The notes under the pieces: generated by a model
What the model was told of the DNA's origin: nothing
Seen by the model: only the letters and a program-made list of their open reading frames with translations
The model's database searches: none
In this document: piece after piece, positions 13,093 through 23,437 of the stretch
Numbering within the stretch: the first letter of the stretch is position 1
How the letters are laid out: every line of letters starts with the position of its first letter
Made by a program: the position numbers and the translations under genes
NCBI GenBank assembly: GCA_028455995.1
Contig: JABELC010000001.1
Location: 2,716,501 to 2,780,500, forward strand
DNA from: Scleromitrula shiraiana
Lineage: Eukaryota; Ascomycota; Leotiomycetes; Helotiales; Sclerotiniaceae
Reading direction: 5' to 3'
DNA: 64,000 nucleotides

Positions 13093-13595
13093 TGTGGCGT
13101 GATGATGATTATTTAGGTGTATATTTTGGGTTGGTAAACTATGGCATGGGATAGGATGGGAGGGGATTGCATAGGATGGTGTCATAGGCGCATGGGGAAA
13201 AATAGGGGTTCCGAGCATTGTTAAACGGCGTTTAGTTTAGGTGGGGATCTTTATCAACTTGAACATAGGGGGAGATATATAATAGATATTGACTTTCTAG
13301 AGTCTATACATGATGACTATACAAGAAGGATAGATTTATGACAAAAGTCAAATCTAAACTTCAGAATTCAAAGTTTGCATCAACGTTGATGATTGTATAT
13401 GCTTCGAACATCGGACTGTCGAGCTTTGACTACATACATGTATGCAATGTATATCTATTCCATGCGCACTATGACTACTAATCTAGGGAAGAAAAAGCAC
13501 AATAAGACAGCGAGCAAGAACCACATTATCGTCTATCACACCACATCACACAAAATATATAATCTCGCCATCCCCTCCAACCCCACTCACTCGCC
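13093..13595. other. Intergenic 3' of ssl1
   Basis: AT-rich convergent interval between ssl1 (plus) and the P450 remnant (minus). No coding signal seen. Confidence 0.55.
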
Positions 13596-14954
13596 CAAAC
13601 ATACAGAATGAACCCCATAAGCAAAAGGAACATAAGCCCTCCTATCCTATCCCTATCCCCCACCAACCCCTCCTCCCCCTCCAACCACCTCTCCGAAATA
13701 AACTCCCCCCCCCCCCCGCGGAAAGTACCGCTCATCCGTCATCAGCGCCAAATGCGGCATATCCACCTGCACATTCCCTGGTATATAGATCCCGTCCATA
13801 GTGAGTCCAGACGGGGGGCTCATAGCGTAGGTTCCTGAGGGGAGGAGATTATAGAGACGGAGTGTTTCTTTAATGATGGCGTTTAGATAAGGGGGGGGGG
13901 AGAGTGGAGGAAATAGTTATAGAGGATAATGTACTGATTTCCTGTTGGGGTTTTTGGAGGTTGGATACGGACACCGAGGGTGCTCATGTATTTGTGGATG
14001 AATGGCATGAAGAAGTTTTCTCCGGTACCATCTTGTAGACCGGCGTTTTGGGAGAAGGTTAGATCTGCCATGCTTTTCATAGGTGATGAGTTAGTTCATT
14101 ATATACTTGATAGTATTTTGGGTTTCGTACATATCGAATATGAGATGTTCGATTGCTTTTGACAGAGCAATCTCCTTTCCATTGGCTTTGTGTAAGATTC
14201 GTATGAATTTGTCAACATGATGTTCTACTCATAGACTATATTTCTTGAGTTCACTAGGTGCGAATGCTTTCTCCCTGACATAGTCAGTCTTGATGAGTAT
14301 TCAAAGTACTTTTATTGTTCACTTACACAACCTTTCTCCACTGTTGATATCCCATTAGCACATATGAACAATCGTGATCAAGCAAGAGTATGTGAAGAAT
14401 GTTAGGGCATGAAAGCTACTCACAAGACCATGTTTCGAATAATCTCTAGTAGTATCGAAGTTGCGTTCTCCACAAATAGCACCGACATCATAGTATGAGT
14501 CTCTGGGATACTTTCCTCCATAGATCTTAGCCACTGCATCCGCATTCCTGACGGATACATTATTAGGACCTATTCTAACCACATCGCCATACTTCTGATG
14601 TTGCTCTTTTGATACAAGTGATGCACGACCTAGGAAAGCATCTCTAGCATGGAAAAGTTCTGTGAGAGCAAAACGAGTTCGTCCTGGGATGTGGGTCAAG
14701 GGGGAAATGTAAATTCGTCTGATCAGAGTAAGGGAAATGGCGGTGATAAGGAAAGTTGTATTGATAGAAGTTAATTTAGTGATGGCTTGGAAAAACTGAA
14801 GGCTTGTGAGATAGAGGTAGTAAGTGAAGAGAGTAATGTTTGTTGCAAAATATGTAGATAGAATTTTAATTGTTGATGGTTCGATAATCGGGGAGAGAAT
14901 GGATTGAGACACGATAGCTAATGCTATCGTGGTATATATCTCTATCATAGTCAT
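13596..14954 (-). pseudogene. Cytochrome P450 pseudogene (fungal microsomal type)
   Basis: Clear P450 pieces occur in order on the minus strand. At 14954-14430 lies an N-terminal membrane segment and a region with IPGRTRFALTELFHARD, KYGDVVRIGPNNVSVR and DSYYDVGAICGERNF. Next come short exon pieces REKAFAPSELKKYSL and VEHHVDKFIRILHKANGKE, then QDGTGENFFMPFIHKYMSTLGV. The K-helix motif KETLRL is at about 13850-13880, followed by LPSGTYAMSPPSG. A PERF-like FISERW lies at about 13690, and the haem-loop remnant YVPFAYGVHSVCLGE at about 13590-13630. Damage: an in-frame TGA at 14229-14231; loss of about 150-200 codons between STLGV and the K-helix, including the I-helix oxygen motif; a frame change at a run of 13 C (13705-13717); another at a GATAGG repeat; one extra residue in the haem loop; no C-terminus. 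It cannot make a working enzyme. Confidence 0.85.
13705..13717. repeat. Homopolymer C13 inside P450 pseudogene
   Basis: Thirteen consecutive C on the plus strand (G on the coding strand). The conserved reading frame changes at this run. Confidence 0.9.
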
Positions 14955-16221
14955 TATCCGGACCAACCCCTCCAGAACTAACACTTCGACTACTCAAAGT
15001 AATGATTAATCTAAGCATTGACGTTAATAATTTGAGAATTTAAAGGCTTTAAGAAACTTTTGGGGGTGGAGATAAAAGTATGGATAATGGTCCTTCAGTC
15101 TTATGTGAATTGATGACTGCATCTTGATCCACTAACCATGTAGGTGGGTGCCCCTCTGAAGAATTGGTATAGGGGACGAGAGCATAGCAACGACGAACAG
15201 AAGTTTTTCCTAAAGGAAGATCGTTGAGAGTCATATATACATTATGCACTCTTTATTAAAATGGGAAAGTTTAGACATGAATGAAAGTGAAATTAGTGAT
15301 TCCAAAGAGCTGGTTATCTGATATTGAATTTCAACTCGAAATTATGATCAAAAATTTGTGAAACCTAGGAAGCTTCCAAGCTTCAAGTTCGCCTTTGTCC
15401 ATGAATCGAGTTTCTAACACGGTTTTTACATGGTATTTAATATGGAAGTTTGATAATAAAACTCAACAAGATGGCTCTGCATACTAGATGGCAAAAGAGG
15501 AATTGAGGTTGGTGTTTGTGGTCAATTTGTTAGCTGAAGTTACCCGTGATATGGATACCGGTTACATAAGCTCTCTAGATCTGGCCTAGTATCTTTCCTT
15601 CCGTCAAACTTTACAATAACAATCACCATACAATTAATCCATCCATTCCTATCAACATCAACTATCTCGTTTTTTGTGTTTCTCAGTTCCATGCTCTTAG
15701 GGACTGTTTGTTGGTTTCCATCGACTTGAATGGATTGTGCAAGACAAGAAAGAGTTTGAAGCCATTAGCTACGACTTCAAAAGGTCATGTAGATCGTGCC
15801 AGCTATCCAAAAAGCATCGAAGTTGATATTCATGGCCAATACTTGATAAAAAAAGCAATAATTATCTCAAAAATTGATCCACATGAAAACACAGGATATT
15901 ATCAATACAACAATTCCAGATAATCATCCAGATCACACGAGCAATTCAAACGGCATTGGTATTGTATTATACGACAAATAGTCAGGAATGGAAGCAATAA
16001 ATGATTTTTTAGAAGTCTATCTGCATAAATAAAAAGAAGCATAACTAATGATCCAGCAAACGCCACCAGGGCTCCAGGAGTCTTTATGTACTATGCCTAG
16101 TATACAGATCCTTATCAAGTTAACAATCCTACGCTGGGCCAACCCACTAAACCGACGATGACGAGAAACAACAATTACTTAAGACACATATCTATTTACC
16201 AATTGCAAACTTCTGATTCGC
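14955..16221. other. Intergenic, one doubtful small ORF
   Basis: Between the P450 remnant and the 508-aa gene. A 61-codon ATG ORF at 15234-15049 (minus) has rather protein-like composition (LVPYTNSSEGHPPTW) but no recognised domain and no extension by splicing; I do not call it. The remainder has no coding signal. Confidence 0.45.
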
Positions 16222-17748
16222 TTATTCCGCCGCTGGAGCGGGTTCAGCAGTTGTTTCAGCCGATCCTGACGATCCTGACGGCCCTGGAGCTCCCGACGAT
16301 GGAGCCACATCATCATAGGAAATAGCCATATATTTGCCCGGATAGTATTTGGCAACCCACATTTCCGCAAGCATATTCTTGGTAATGTCTTTTAGATAGT
16401 AGTTGATGGGAACACCCGAAGTACCATCTGCTGCTTTCTTGAGGTAGTCTTCAAGTGCAGTCATCATGGAATTGATATCGATAATCTTGTTCGAACCATC
16501 ATCGATCTCTGCCAATGCAGATAGAGCAGCCTTGACATCACCAGCCTTCATTGATACCATCTGGGATCCTGTGCGTGCTGCGTCTGCTGCCTGCTTGACA
16601 GTGCCTTGATCTGCAACAGTGGCATTTTGCATGGCTGCTATCGCATCGAGACTTGCTTTTGGATCGAAATTTGCAAACTTTTCCACACCCAATTTCACCT
16701 CGTTAGCCACCATAGAGGGAATTGCACCCATACAGATCATCGTGACGTGAGAGTTGATGTTCTGTGAACTGAGGAGACTCTTTACATTGTTTGCCATGGA
16801 CTCATTTGTACCCATCCCACCCGATGCCTTTGCAAACCAGGCGGCATTGTCCATCTGTGTTTGAAGGGATTCCACCACAGTACCCATCTTTTCACTAACA
16901 CTTGTGTTTGTGCTGTTCAGAATGTGAACCATGCCAACGAAACTTGATCCAAATGACATGCCAGAAATAATGCTAAATTTCTTCTCATCTGCTTTGTCGG
17001 AGTCATCCTGGGCAGCGATTTCTAGCATGTTCTTCGTGCTTGTCGGAATGATCTTATCGTCTTTGAAAAGATGATTCCACACCTTGATTGCTTTGTCGAC
17101 ATTGAGCGCGAATGGAGCGAGGACAGATGCATTCTTATGAGTACAAGAGACGGAGAGAACGAGGGTGCCAGAAATGCTGTGTTTGGAGACTTGATCGCTA
17201 ACCTGGCTGGCGGCGGCTCGAGTCATCTGGTTCGATACATCTTTTCCGAGCCAACTCATTGAGGCAGACACATACCCCGATACATTGCTAGCTAGGGACG
17301 AAGCTTCTTGCTTGTTGGTATCGTTGGAGAAATATTGTACATCCATATTAATGGAGTCAGAGGCGAGCGGCATTGACTTGATCTGCGTTTTGACATAATC
17401 GACTGGACTCTCCATATTCACATGAACACTTCTGATTTGAGCGCGGAGAGGTTGGATCGCTTCTTCGGATTTGATCTTCTCATCGGCATACTCTGATGCA
17501 GCTTCTTCAATTCTATCGTCCAGTTTTTCAATCGATTTGTTGACTTTGCCCGTCCCGATACCAAGATTCATAAGCTCCGTTCTAGTCATTTCAAGACTTC
17601 GCTTTGCTGTCAAAAGCGTATTGAGTTGTTCTTGAGCTGCATCAACTGGTGCTTGAAGTCCTGAAATTTGTTCAACAATCTTCAGCGCTTTGTCGCTAAC
17701 GATGTTGGCCATCACAAGTGATGGATCATACGGAATTGAGGAAGGCAT
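16222..17748 (-). CDS. Uncharacterised fungal protein, 508 aa, single exon
   Basis: I do not recognise this protein. The ORF is intronless and well composed, so it is very likely real. I choose the ATG at 17748 (MPSSIPYDPSL); an upstream in-frame ATG at 17934 would add 62 residues of leader-like composition. There is no signal peptide or obvious membrane span. Residues about 20-130 look alpha-helical and coiled-coil prone, with many Glu/Lys/Ala/Leu. A central region around 190-330 contains SGTLVLSVSCTHKNASVLAPF and reads like alternating beta strands. The second half is Ala/Met/Asn-rich. The C-terminal 25 residues are Ser/Gly/Pro/Ala-rich and end EPAPAAE. The gene stands alone and is preceded by imperfect tandem repeats (18005-18382). 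No function is proposed. Confidence 0.85.
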   Translation of the reverse strand: MPSSIPYDPSLVMANIVSDKALKIVEQISGLQAPVDAAQEQLNTLLTAKRSLEMTRTELMNLGIGTGKVNKSIEKLDDRIEEAASEYADEKIKSEEAIQPLRAQIRSVHVNMESPVDYVKTQIKSMPLASDSINMDVQYFSNDTNKQEASSLASNVSGYVSASMSWLGKDVSNQMTRAAASQVSDQVSKHSISGTLVLSVSCTHKNASVLAPFALNVDKAIKVWNHLFKDDKIIPTSTKNMLEIAAQDDSDKADEKKFSIISGMSFGSSFVGMVHILNSTNTSVSEKMGTVVESLQTQMDNAAWFAKASGGMGTNESMANNVKSLLSSQNINSHVTMICMGAIPSMVANEVKLGVEKFANFDPKASLDAIAAMQNATVADQGTVKQAADAARTGSQMVSMKAGDVKAALSALAEIDDGSNKIIDINSMMTALEDYLKKAADGTSGVPINYYLKDITKNMLAEMWVAKYYPGKYMAISYDDVAPSSGAPGPSGSSGSAETTAEPAPAAE

Positions 17749-18004
17749 TGTGGATGATCGTTCTTTTGACTCGTAAAGGGAGATGAAATAGGAAAGCCAA
17801 TTGTGACGGTGATGTAAGTAAGGCGTAGTTCGTATGTTATGTTGATCTAGCCGTTGTCTATCTAGTGATGATAGTTCCAGTTGCTGTGATTTACTGTTTA
17901 CAATAATTGTTGCAATGAAGGAGTTTCTCTTCATCTTATATACTCTCGATCAACGTTTCCATTCTTGCAACAACGTTACTATAAGTGGCAACACAGGAGC
18001 TTAC

Positions 18005-18382
18005 AACAAGAAGCTGAGGATAGTACTCGCTCTCAAGAAAAATATCTAACTCTTCAAGGAGGAGGCAATCATGTCTTTTCTCTCGTGAGATCTGACGTTT
18101 TCGTCTGATATTTTGCAACCATATTGCCATAAAAAGTGAAAAATGAAATTTTTATCAGAGGCTGAGGATAATTCTCACTCTAGAAAAGGAGAGACTGCTC
18201 TTCAAGGAGGCCATCATGTACTTCTTTTCGTGAGATCTGACATTTTCCTCTTATTTCTTCAAACACTATTGCTATTCATAGGATTTTACTACCAGAAGCC
18301 AAGGATAATACTTACTCCCAAAGAGAAAATTCAACCTCTCAGGAAGTCACCATTTGTTTTATCTCCTAAAATCTGATAAATC
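18005..18382. repeat. Three imperfect tandem copies of a ~100-130 bp sequence
   Basis: Copies at about 18005-18130, 18152-18276 and 18285-18382 share landmarks in order: GCTGAGGATA, a CTCTTCAAGGAGG-like block, GTGAGATCTGAC, then an AT-rich end. Copies 1 and 2 are closest; copy 3 is more diverged. Read on the minus strand, copies 1 and 2 give related peptides, such as RQISREKRHD versus CQISRKEVHD and SEYYPQLL versus SENYPQPL, so the unit may descend from coding DNA. The array sits upstream of the minus-strand 508-aa gene. Confidence 0.75.
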
Positions 18383-19070
18383 AGAATCGCCTTGCTAAAA
18401 CTTGTTTGGCTGGGCAATACAAGGATTGGGGCCATTTTGCATCCAATCAGGAGGTGTTCCAATTTTTTGCTATTCCATAAGTTTGGAAATTTGGGGTCTT
18501 CTTTCCCCAACAATCAAAATGTTTAAGGTTAAATGCCATGAAGGGCAGTGAGACGTGTAGAAAGTCTGCCGTCAATCTAATCTTCCGATGAATAAGCTTA
18601 CTACTCCTTCGCTACGAAGCCCCTACAGTTATGCTTCATTCACAGAATATGTCACCTGCCAAGAGTAAGAACTCGTGCAGTACATGAGTTTATCGCCATA
18701 TTCTCGGTTTAAGCTAAAAATTCGGTGGTACCGATTCTCATTTGAGAGATGCATAAGTGAGATTGGTATATGTGAGAAAATAAGCGAACACAATATATAC
18801 AAATTGCGGCTTGCATTGTAGAGCCACATGCCACCACAATACAATATGACGATTTGAAATCGTCGCCAAGCGAACTAAATCATCAGAATGGTGGCTATGA
18901 AATTTGAAGCCAACACTTTTCTTTCACCGCTGGTCGCACAGCGCTGGAAGGTATCTGGAATTCTTGGCGCTTATTCGCTAGTTAAATCGGCTCTTTTGCA
19001 GTTTTTCAACGCCCTCTTTACCGTCAAATAGCCAAATCAGTTAATGATGTAATCAACCCCATGGACTTAA

Positions 19071-19185
19071 GAGCCGTCTAGATTTGTCATTTGGTAGTCT
19101 TTGAGTTCTTTGGTTCAAGGTTATTATTGATAGCGGCACCTTGATTAGCTTACTAACTAAACTAACAGATGTTACTAGACGGCTC
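19071..19185. mobile_element. Candidate MITE-like inverted-repeat element (115 bp)
   Basis: An 11-bp perfect inverted repeat, GAGCCGTCTAG at 19071-19081 and its complement CTAGACGGCTC at 19175-19185, brackets about 93 bp of AT-rich DNA. There is no clear target-site duplication and no second copy in the window, so mobile origin is only a suggestion. Confidence 0.3.
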
Positions 19186-19769
19186 AATTTGTGTTTTGAC
19201 AAATTCATATTTATATAAGCACTTTATTGCGAGGTTCTAGTGAACAAAATCTGTCGCTGAGTGATTTTCAACAGGGGTAACTAGTTTAAGCGCTACTTGC
19301 GTGCTTGAAGGTGGCTAAAATTCTCAGCCCTATGCGGTTTGTAATCAGCCAATGCTCCTGTCAGCATGAAAGCTTGAAGACTTCAGAGTTCTGAAATATT
19401 ATCCTTGGCGGTAATATTGAATTTCCACTGGATTTTCAGGTGCTTATATCTGACTGTTTAGATAACCGAAAGGTGATATCCGCCGGGCATATGCATAGGG
19501 AAGCGTTTTTGTTATTCAGCATGGTGTTGTGAGCTTGTACTATTCATACTATAACTTCATTTTTTAAAATTATAGGAGTCTTGGAAATCGACGGGATGGC
19601 CGATTGTTGAAGGGTTCGTATACAATCCAATCAATCTTCCTGGAGCGAACAAGATGCATCTCGATGCTCAAAGGGGGACCTCTAAGAGTATCAAAGACTC
19701 TTGAGATTGAGTTTCGAGGTAGACTCGACATGGTATATGTAGTAGTTATTGGGTCAAGCCAAACTAACA

Positions 19770-19775
19770 TATAAA
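19770..19775 (+). promoter_or_regulatory. Possible TATA element of the protease gene
   Basis: TATAAA lies 118 bp upstream of the start codon at 19888, followed by a pyrimidine/A-rich stretch. Placement fits a core promoter; there is no direct evidence for a transcription start. Confidence 0.35.
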
Positions 19776-19887
19776 TGGGAATGCCCCTTCGGGAGAATCC
19801 AGAGAAGATCAACCCAACGCTCCCTTTGACTGCAGGAATCCCAAGAAACATCAACCTCAAAAATCTTCTCAAGAGCAGAGCTTCAAC

Positions 19888-21411
19888 ATGGCATCAAACA
19901 GTAAGTCCTGAGCCCCAAGTAACGCCGCATTAGTTACAAATTCCACATATTGTGCTTGCTGCATTCCCATCTTACATCACCATATGATAATTATTCTAAT
20001 AATTTGAAGATCACGCAAAGCCTGTGGTGGATGAGCAGATTACCAAAGACTATGATAAGGTCCTAAAGCCGGCGTTTCTCCAGCACCTTAAACCAGTCCA
20101 CTGGAGCTCTTTCCTTCTTGTAAAAGAGCACGATCAATACATTCTCAAGGTAGAAACCAAAGATAAGAATCACACAAACCCAACATGGACCAGAGCGATC
20201 AAAGATCTCGAGGATGCATTCAATAAGTCGACAAACCGAACTCTGAAAGTGGAACCTAAGGATGCCGAACCAACGGAGGGATTCGTTCGTAAGGTGATAC
20301 CAGGTAGGGAGCAACCGTACAATCCCAATAGTGTGAACAACCCATTCGGTGTCTACTCGATTGGTCGTAGTATTGGAGTGGAACAAGTTGCGGGGAGTGG
20401 AACGTTGGGAGGGTTTATCACTGTTACAAGTGGAGGTGTACCTAGGGTTTATGGCTTGACTTGCAATCATGTTGCAAATGTCATGTTATCTCAAGGTGTT
20501 GCAACCGAACGTGAGTATTTATTAACTCTTGAATTGTATCAACTTACATTCTCAACAACCACTTACCTTTCGATAGAAATAAATCCGCTCGAAGTAAACA
20601 CTGGAGCCACACTTTACTGTCCCAGCTATTCGGATCTCGAGGTCACTAAACGCCTTCATACCAAAACAACTTTCAAGCCATACAAATTTGGGCAGTTAAA
20701 GGCTGCCTCTGGACGTACTTTGGCGCTGCCGGCTGGTGCGCAGTTTCCCTGCCAGCTTGATTGGGGTCTGGTCGATTTGAGTTCAGCCAGCTTGAAAGAC
20801 ATGATTCTCAAGGAGAAGGCGGCAAAGAAGACATTGAAGCCTAATTATCAATTAGAACGAACTCCAGCAGAGGTAAGATTACACAACTATTCAGTAATTT
20901 TCTAAACTTCAAGCATACAATATTGGGATGCCAAATTCCTCATGTCTACCCAATCAGCGTCAAGCTAACCCAAACAATCCAGAAAACCGCCCGCCCCTTC
21001 CCCGCAACCCTAACCTACAACCCTGCAATCCACCTCCACAGCGGCATGACCGTCTTCAAATGGGGCCGAACCAGCGGCATCCAACGCGGCACCGTCCACG
21101 AATTCCGCCGCATCTCCAACATCCTCGACGACGCCGAGTCGCTCGGCAGCGTGCACAATCCGCAGCACTACGAAAAAACGGAAGAATTCGTCGTGCGCAT
21201 GAGCGGGAATGACTCATTTAGTAAACCGGGGGATTCGGGCTCTTTTGTGTGGGATGAGGATGGGCATCTTGTGGGCTTGCTGTGGGGTGGGAAGGAGGTC
21301 GCGGGGGAGACGTTTATTACGGATATTGGGTTGGTTTTTGGGAGTGTGAGGGAGAAGTTGAGGTTGGGTCCAAGTGATACGATTGATGTTGCTATGGCTT
21401 TTCCGAAATGA
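19888..21411 (+). CDS. Trypsin-like serine protease domain protein, intracellular type
   Basis: A predicted chymotrypsin-fold protease. Four exons, 19888-19900, 20010-20510, 20577-20872 and 20914-21411, give 435 aa. The first exon is only 13 nt (MASN). Residues 1-110 form a helical, charged N-terminal part, followed by GFVRKVIPG. Triad candidates are His158 in LTCNHVA, Asp233 in QLDWGLVDL and Ser378 in KPGDSGSFVW; the oxyanion pattern GDSGS is intact. There is no signal peptide and Cys residues are few, so a cytosolic or nuclear location is likely, unlike secreted fungal trypsins. The last intron (20873-20913, 41 bp) is short, and its acceptor is the least certain. The part from about 20990 to 21200 is noticeably C-rich at third positions compared with the rest. 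Substrate and role are unknown. Confidence 0.8.
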
Positions 21412-22006
21412 GGTGGTTAGGGGATGGGGCTGCCTGGCACCCTTTCGCTCCTTTGGAGGAAAGGAAAGGAAAGCGGGATTTCATATCTCTAAATCTTTCT
21501 CAATCCTGCCTGTTGGTTTGTTGGTCGAACGATATCACTCACTCTTTTAGTCGGTTTCTTATTGTTTTGGTTTAGGAGGGGATACTGATATCGTATCATA
21601 TTTATCCCTTCATATTCCATACCTACAGTCATTAAATAAATCATCTAGTTCATTTTCTACACTTTTTAACACCCAATATAAATTTGAGAAACGAAATCTT
21701 CAACCATGTGCATTTTATTGAGATATTATAGGCCGAGAAGGATCAATAGATTCCTAACAATACCAAATCAATATATCACGGAAATTGGTATGTAAAAAGG
21801 GACAAAAGCAAGACGAGATACGTAGGCAGTTATAGCACTTACCGTATTTGTTTGTGTGTTTTTTTCTTTGATAGGAGGATTAAGATATCAGTATGTACCA
21901 ACTAAATCTATCTAGCAACGATAGTTACAGTCACAACCCGGCCCAAACCTTTTTACAGAATAATATCCATCTTTCCCATTAACACAAGTTCCACAGTATC
22001 AGACCG
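21412..22006. other. Convergent intergenic region
   Basis: 3' flanks of the protease (plus) and thioesterase (minus) genes. Nothing else recognised. Confidence 0.6.
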
Positions 22007-23437
22007 TCATAATTTCGACTTCCCCTTCTCCTTCTCCTTCTCCTTCTCCTTCTCCCTATCCCCACCCCTTCTCGAACGTTCCTCCCCATCCCCACTCCCA
22101 ACGCCCTCCCCCTCCCATATACCATCCCACTCCACCCTCCTCTCCAAATGCTCCCTCCTCGTCGGAACCCCCACCTTATGCTGCTCACACGTACAATAGA
22201 TAACACGCCCATCCTCACTCGTCATCGTGCCGCGGAGCATCGCCATCGTGCGGCCGTATTGGAGCACGGAGGCGTGGATGTGGATTTTTGTGTCTATGAT
22301 TGGGGGGTTTGGTTAGAAGGAGAGGGAGAGGGAGGTGAGAGGAGGAAGGAGGAAGGGGAAAGGGAGGAAGGGGGAATTGACATACTAACGGGAATCGCCC
22401 TCAGATAACTTAGATTAAGCGTTCTTGTTACTCCGCCTAAGAAACTACAAAATATTAATTATCCCCACCACCCAATCAAGTCGCTCAACACAATCCATAC
22501 AGAGAGAGAGTGATGAAAACCCCCTAAAAAAAAGAAAAGAAAAGAAAAGAAAAATAAAAAGAAAATAACAACATAGAACGACAAAAACTCACTCCCAAAA
22601 CCCCGGTCTAGCAACCGGACCCAGCGCCATAGTCGTACACATATCGAAGACCAAACTCACGGCGCCACCATGCATGACGTTGTTGAGGTTAGTGTATTGG
22701 TGGTCGACGAGGAGGGCGAAGGTGGCGGTGCCGGTGGGGGTTGCGTCGAGGAGGACGAGGGAGCGCATGAGGGTTGTGTCGAAGTGGGGGTGGGTGGGGG
22801 TGGCTATGAGGAAATATCTGAGGGGGTTAGTTGGTTGGGGGTAAGAGGGTAAGAGGGTAAGAGGGTAAGAGGGGTGATTGGATGGATGGATGGATGGATG
22901 AATGGATGGAGAGAGGGGAAATCCAGGAGTCGAGTGCTGGCTGATATGTATGTAGATGGATTGGGAGGGGAGAGTATCATTGAGGAGAGGGGAAATAAGC
23001 CGTGCTCTAGGAAAGGGGCGACGGTAGGGGGGGACCAGACGACAAAGAGAAGAGAAGAGAAGAAGTAGAGGAAGAAAATCCATAAACCCTTCAGATGCCC
23101 ACCAAAAAAAAAAACACAGAACAAGTATTCTCTCTTCTTCCCTATCCCACTCCTCATGGTCTAATGATACTTCATATGCACCCCCATACAAACACAAATA
23201 CAAACACAAATACAAATTCAAATTCAATACCAACTAGGTTTGAATATATAGATAGATCCTCGCCAAAAAGCGCCCCCTCAAGAACCAAACCACACCAAAA
23301 CCAAAACCAAAACCAAAACCAAAACAAAAACACTAAACACAAAAATACAAAAACACAACACACCGTTCAAAAATCGCCTGTACGGCTTTCATAGCCTTTT
23401 CCCTACCCTTTGCCTCCTCATCCTCAGCCGCAGCCAT
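22007..23437 (-). CDS. Hotdog-fold thioesterase (PaaI/4HBT-like)
   Basis: Likely hydrolyses acyl-CoA or related thioesters, as small hotdog-fold enzymes of this group do. Exons inferred on the minus strand are 23437-23364 (ATG, MAAAEDEEAKGREK), 22817-22593, 22444-22386 and 22293-22007, giving 214 aa. All phases agree. The catalytic-region motif NLNNVMHGGAVSLVFDMCT is typical, and GPVARPGFW, GGVTRTLNLSYLRA and YCTCEQHKVGVPTR are usual in fungal members. Intron 1 is 546 bp, about ten times the local norm, and is full of simple repeats. The C-terminus carries a Lys-Glu run encoded by a hexamer repeat (22024-22055), ending GKSKL. No targeting signal is obvious; the SKL-like ending (Ser-Lys-Leu) could act as a peroxisomal targeting signal type 1. 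Confidence 0.85.
22024..22055. repeat. Coding hexamer repeat (CTTCTC)n
   Basis: About five copies inside the last thioesterase exon, encoding alternating Lys-Glu on the minus strand just before the C-terminal SKL. Confidence 0.9.
22842..23330. repeat. Simple repeats filling thioesterase intron 1
   Basis: Within the intron lie AAGAGGGT units (22842-22872), GGAT units (22880-22910), ACAAAT/ACAAAC units (23188-23226) and CCAAAA units (23294-23330). Confidence 0.85.

Larger units (their letters stand above)
17749..19887. other. Intergenic between the 508-aa gene and the protease gene
   Basis: No intact gene. It holds an imperfect tandem repeat at 18005-18382 and a short inverted-repeat element at 19071-19185, annotated separately. 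The region from 18.4 to 19.0 kb has no recognised content. Confidence 0.55.

Noticed and set aside
15049..15234. 61-codon ATG ORF on the minus strand
   Set aside because: Composition is acceptable but there is no domain, splice partner or promoter evidence; left uncalled.
19570..19872. 100-aa minus-strand ORF before the protease gene
   Set aside because: It overlaps the probable promoter and leader of the plus-strand gene; no domain.
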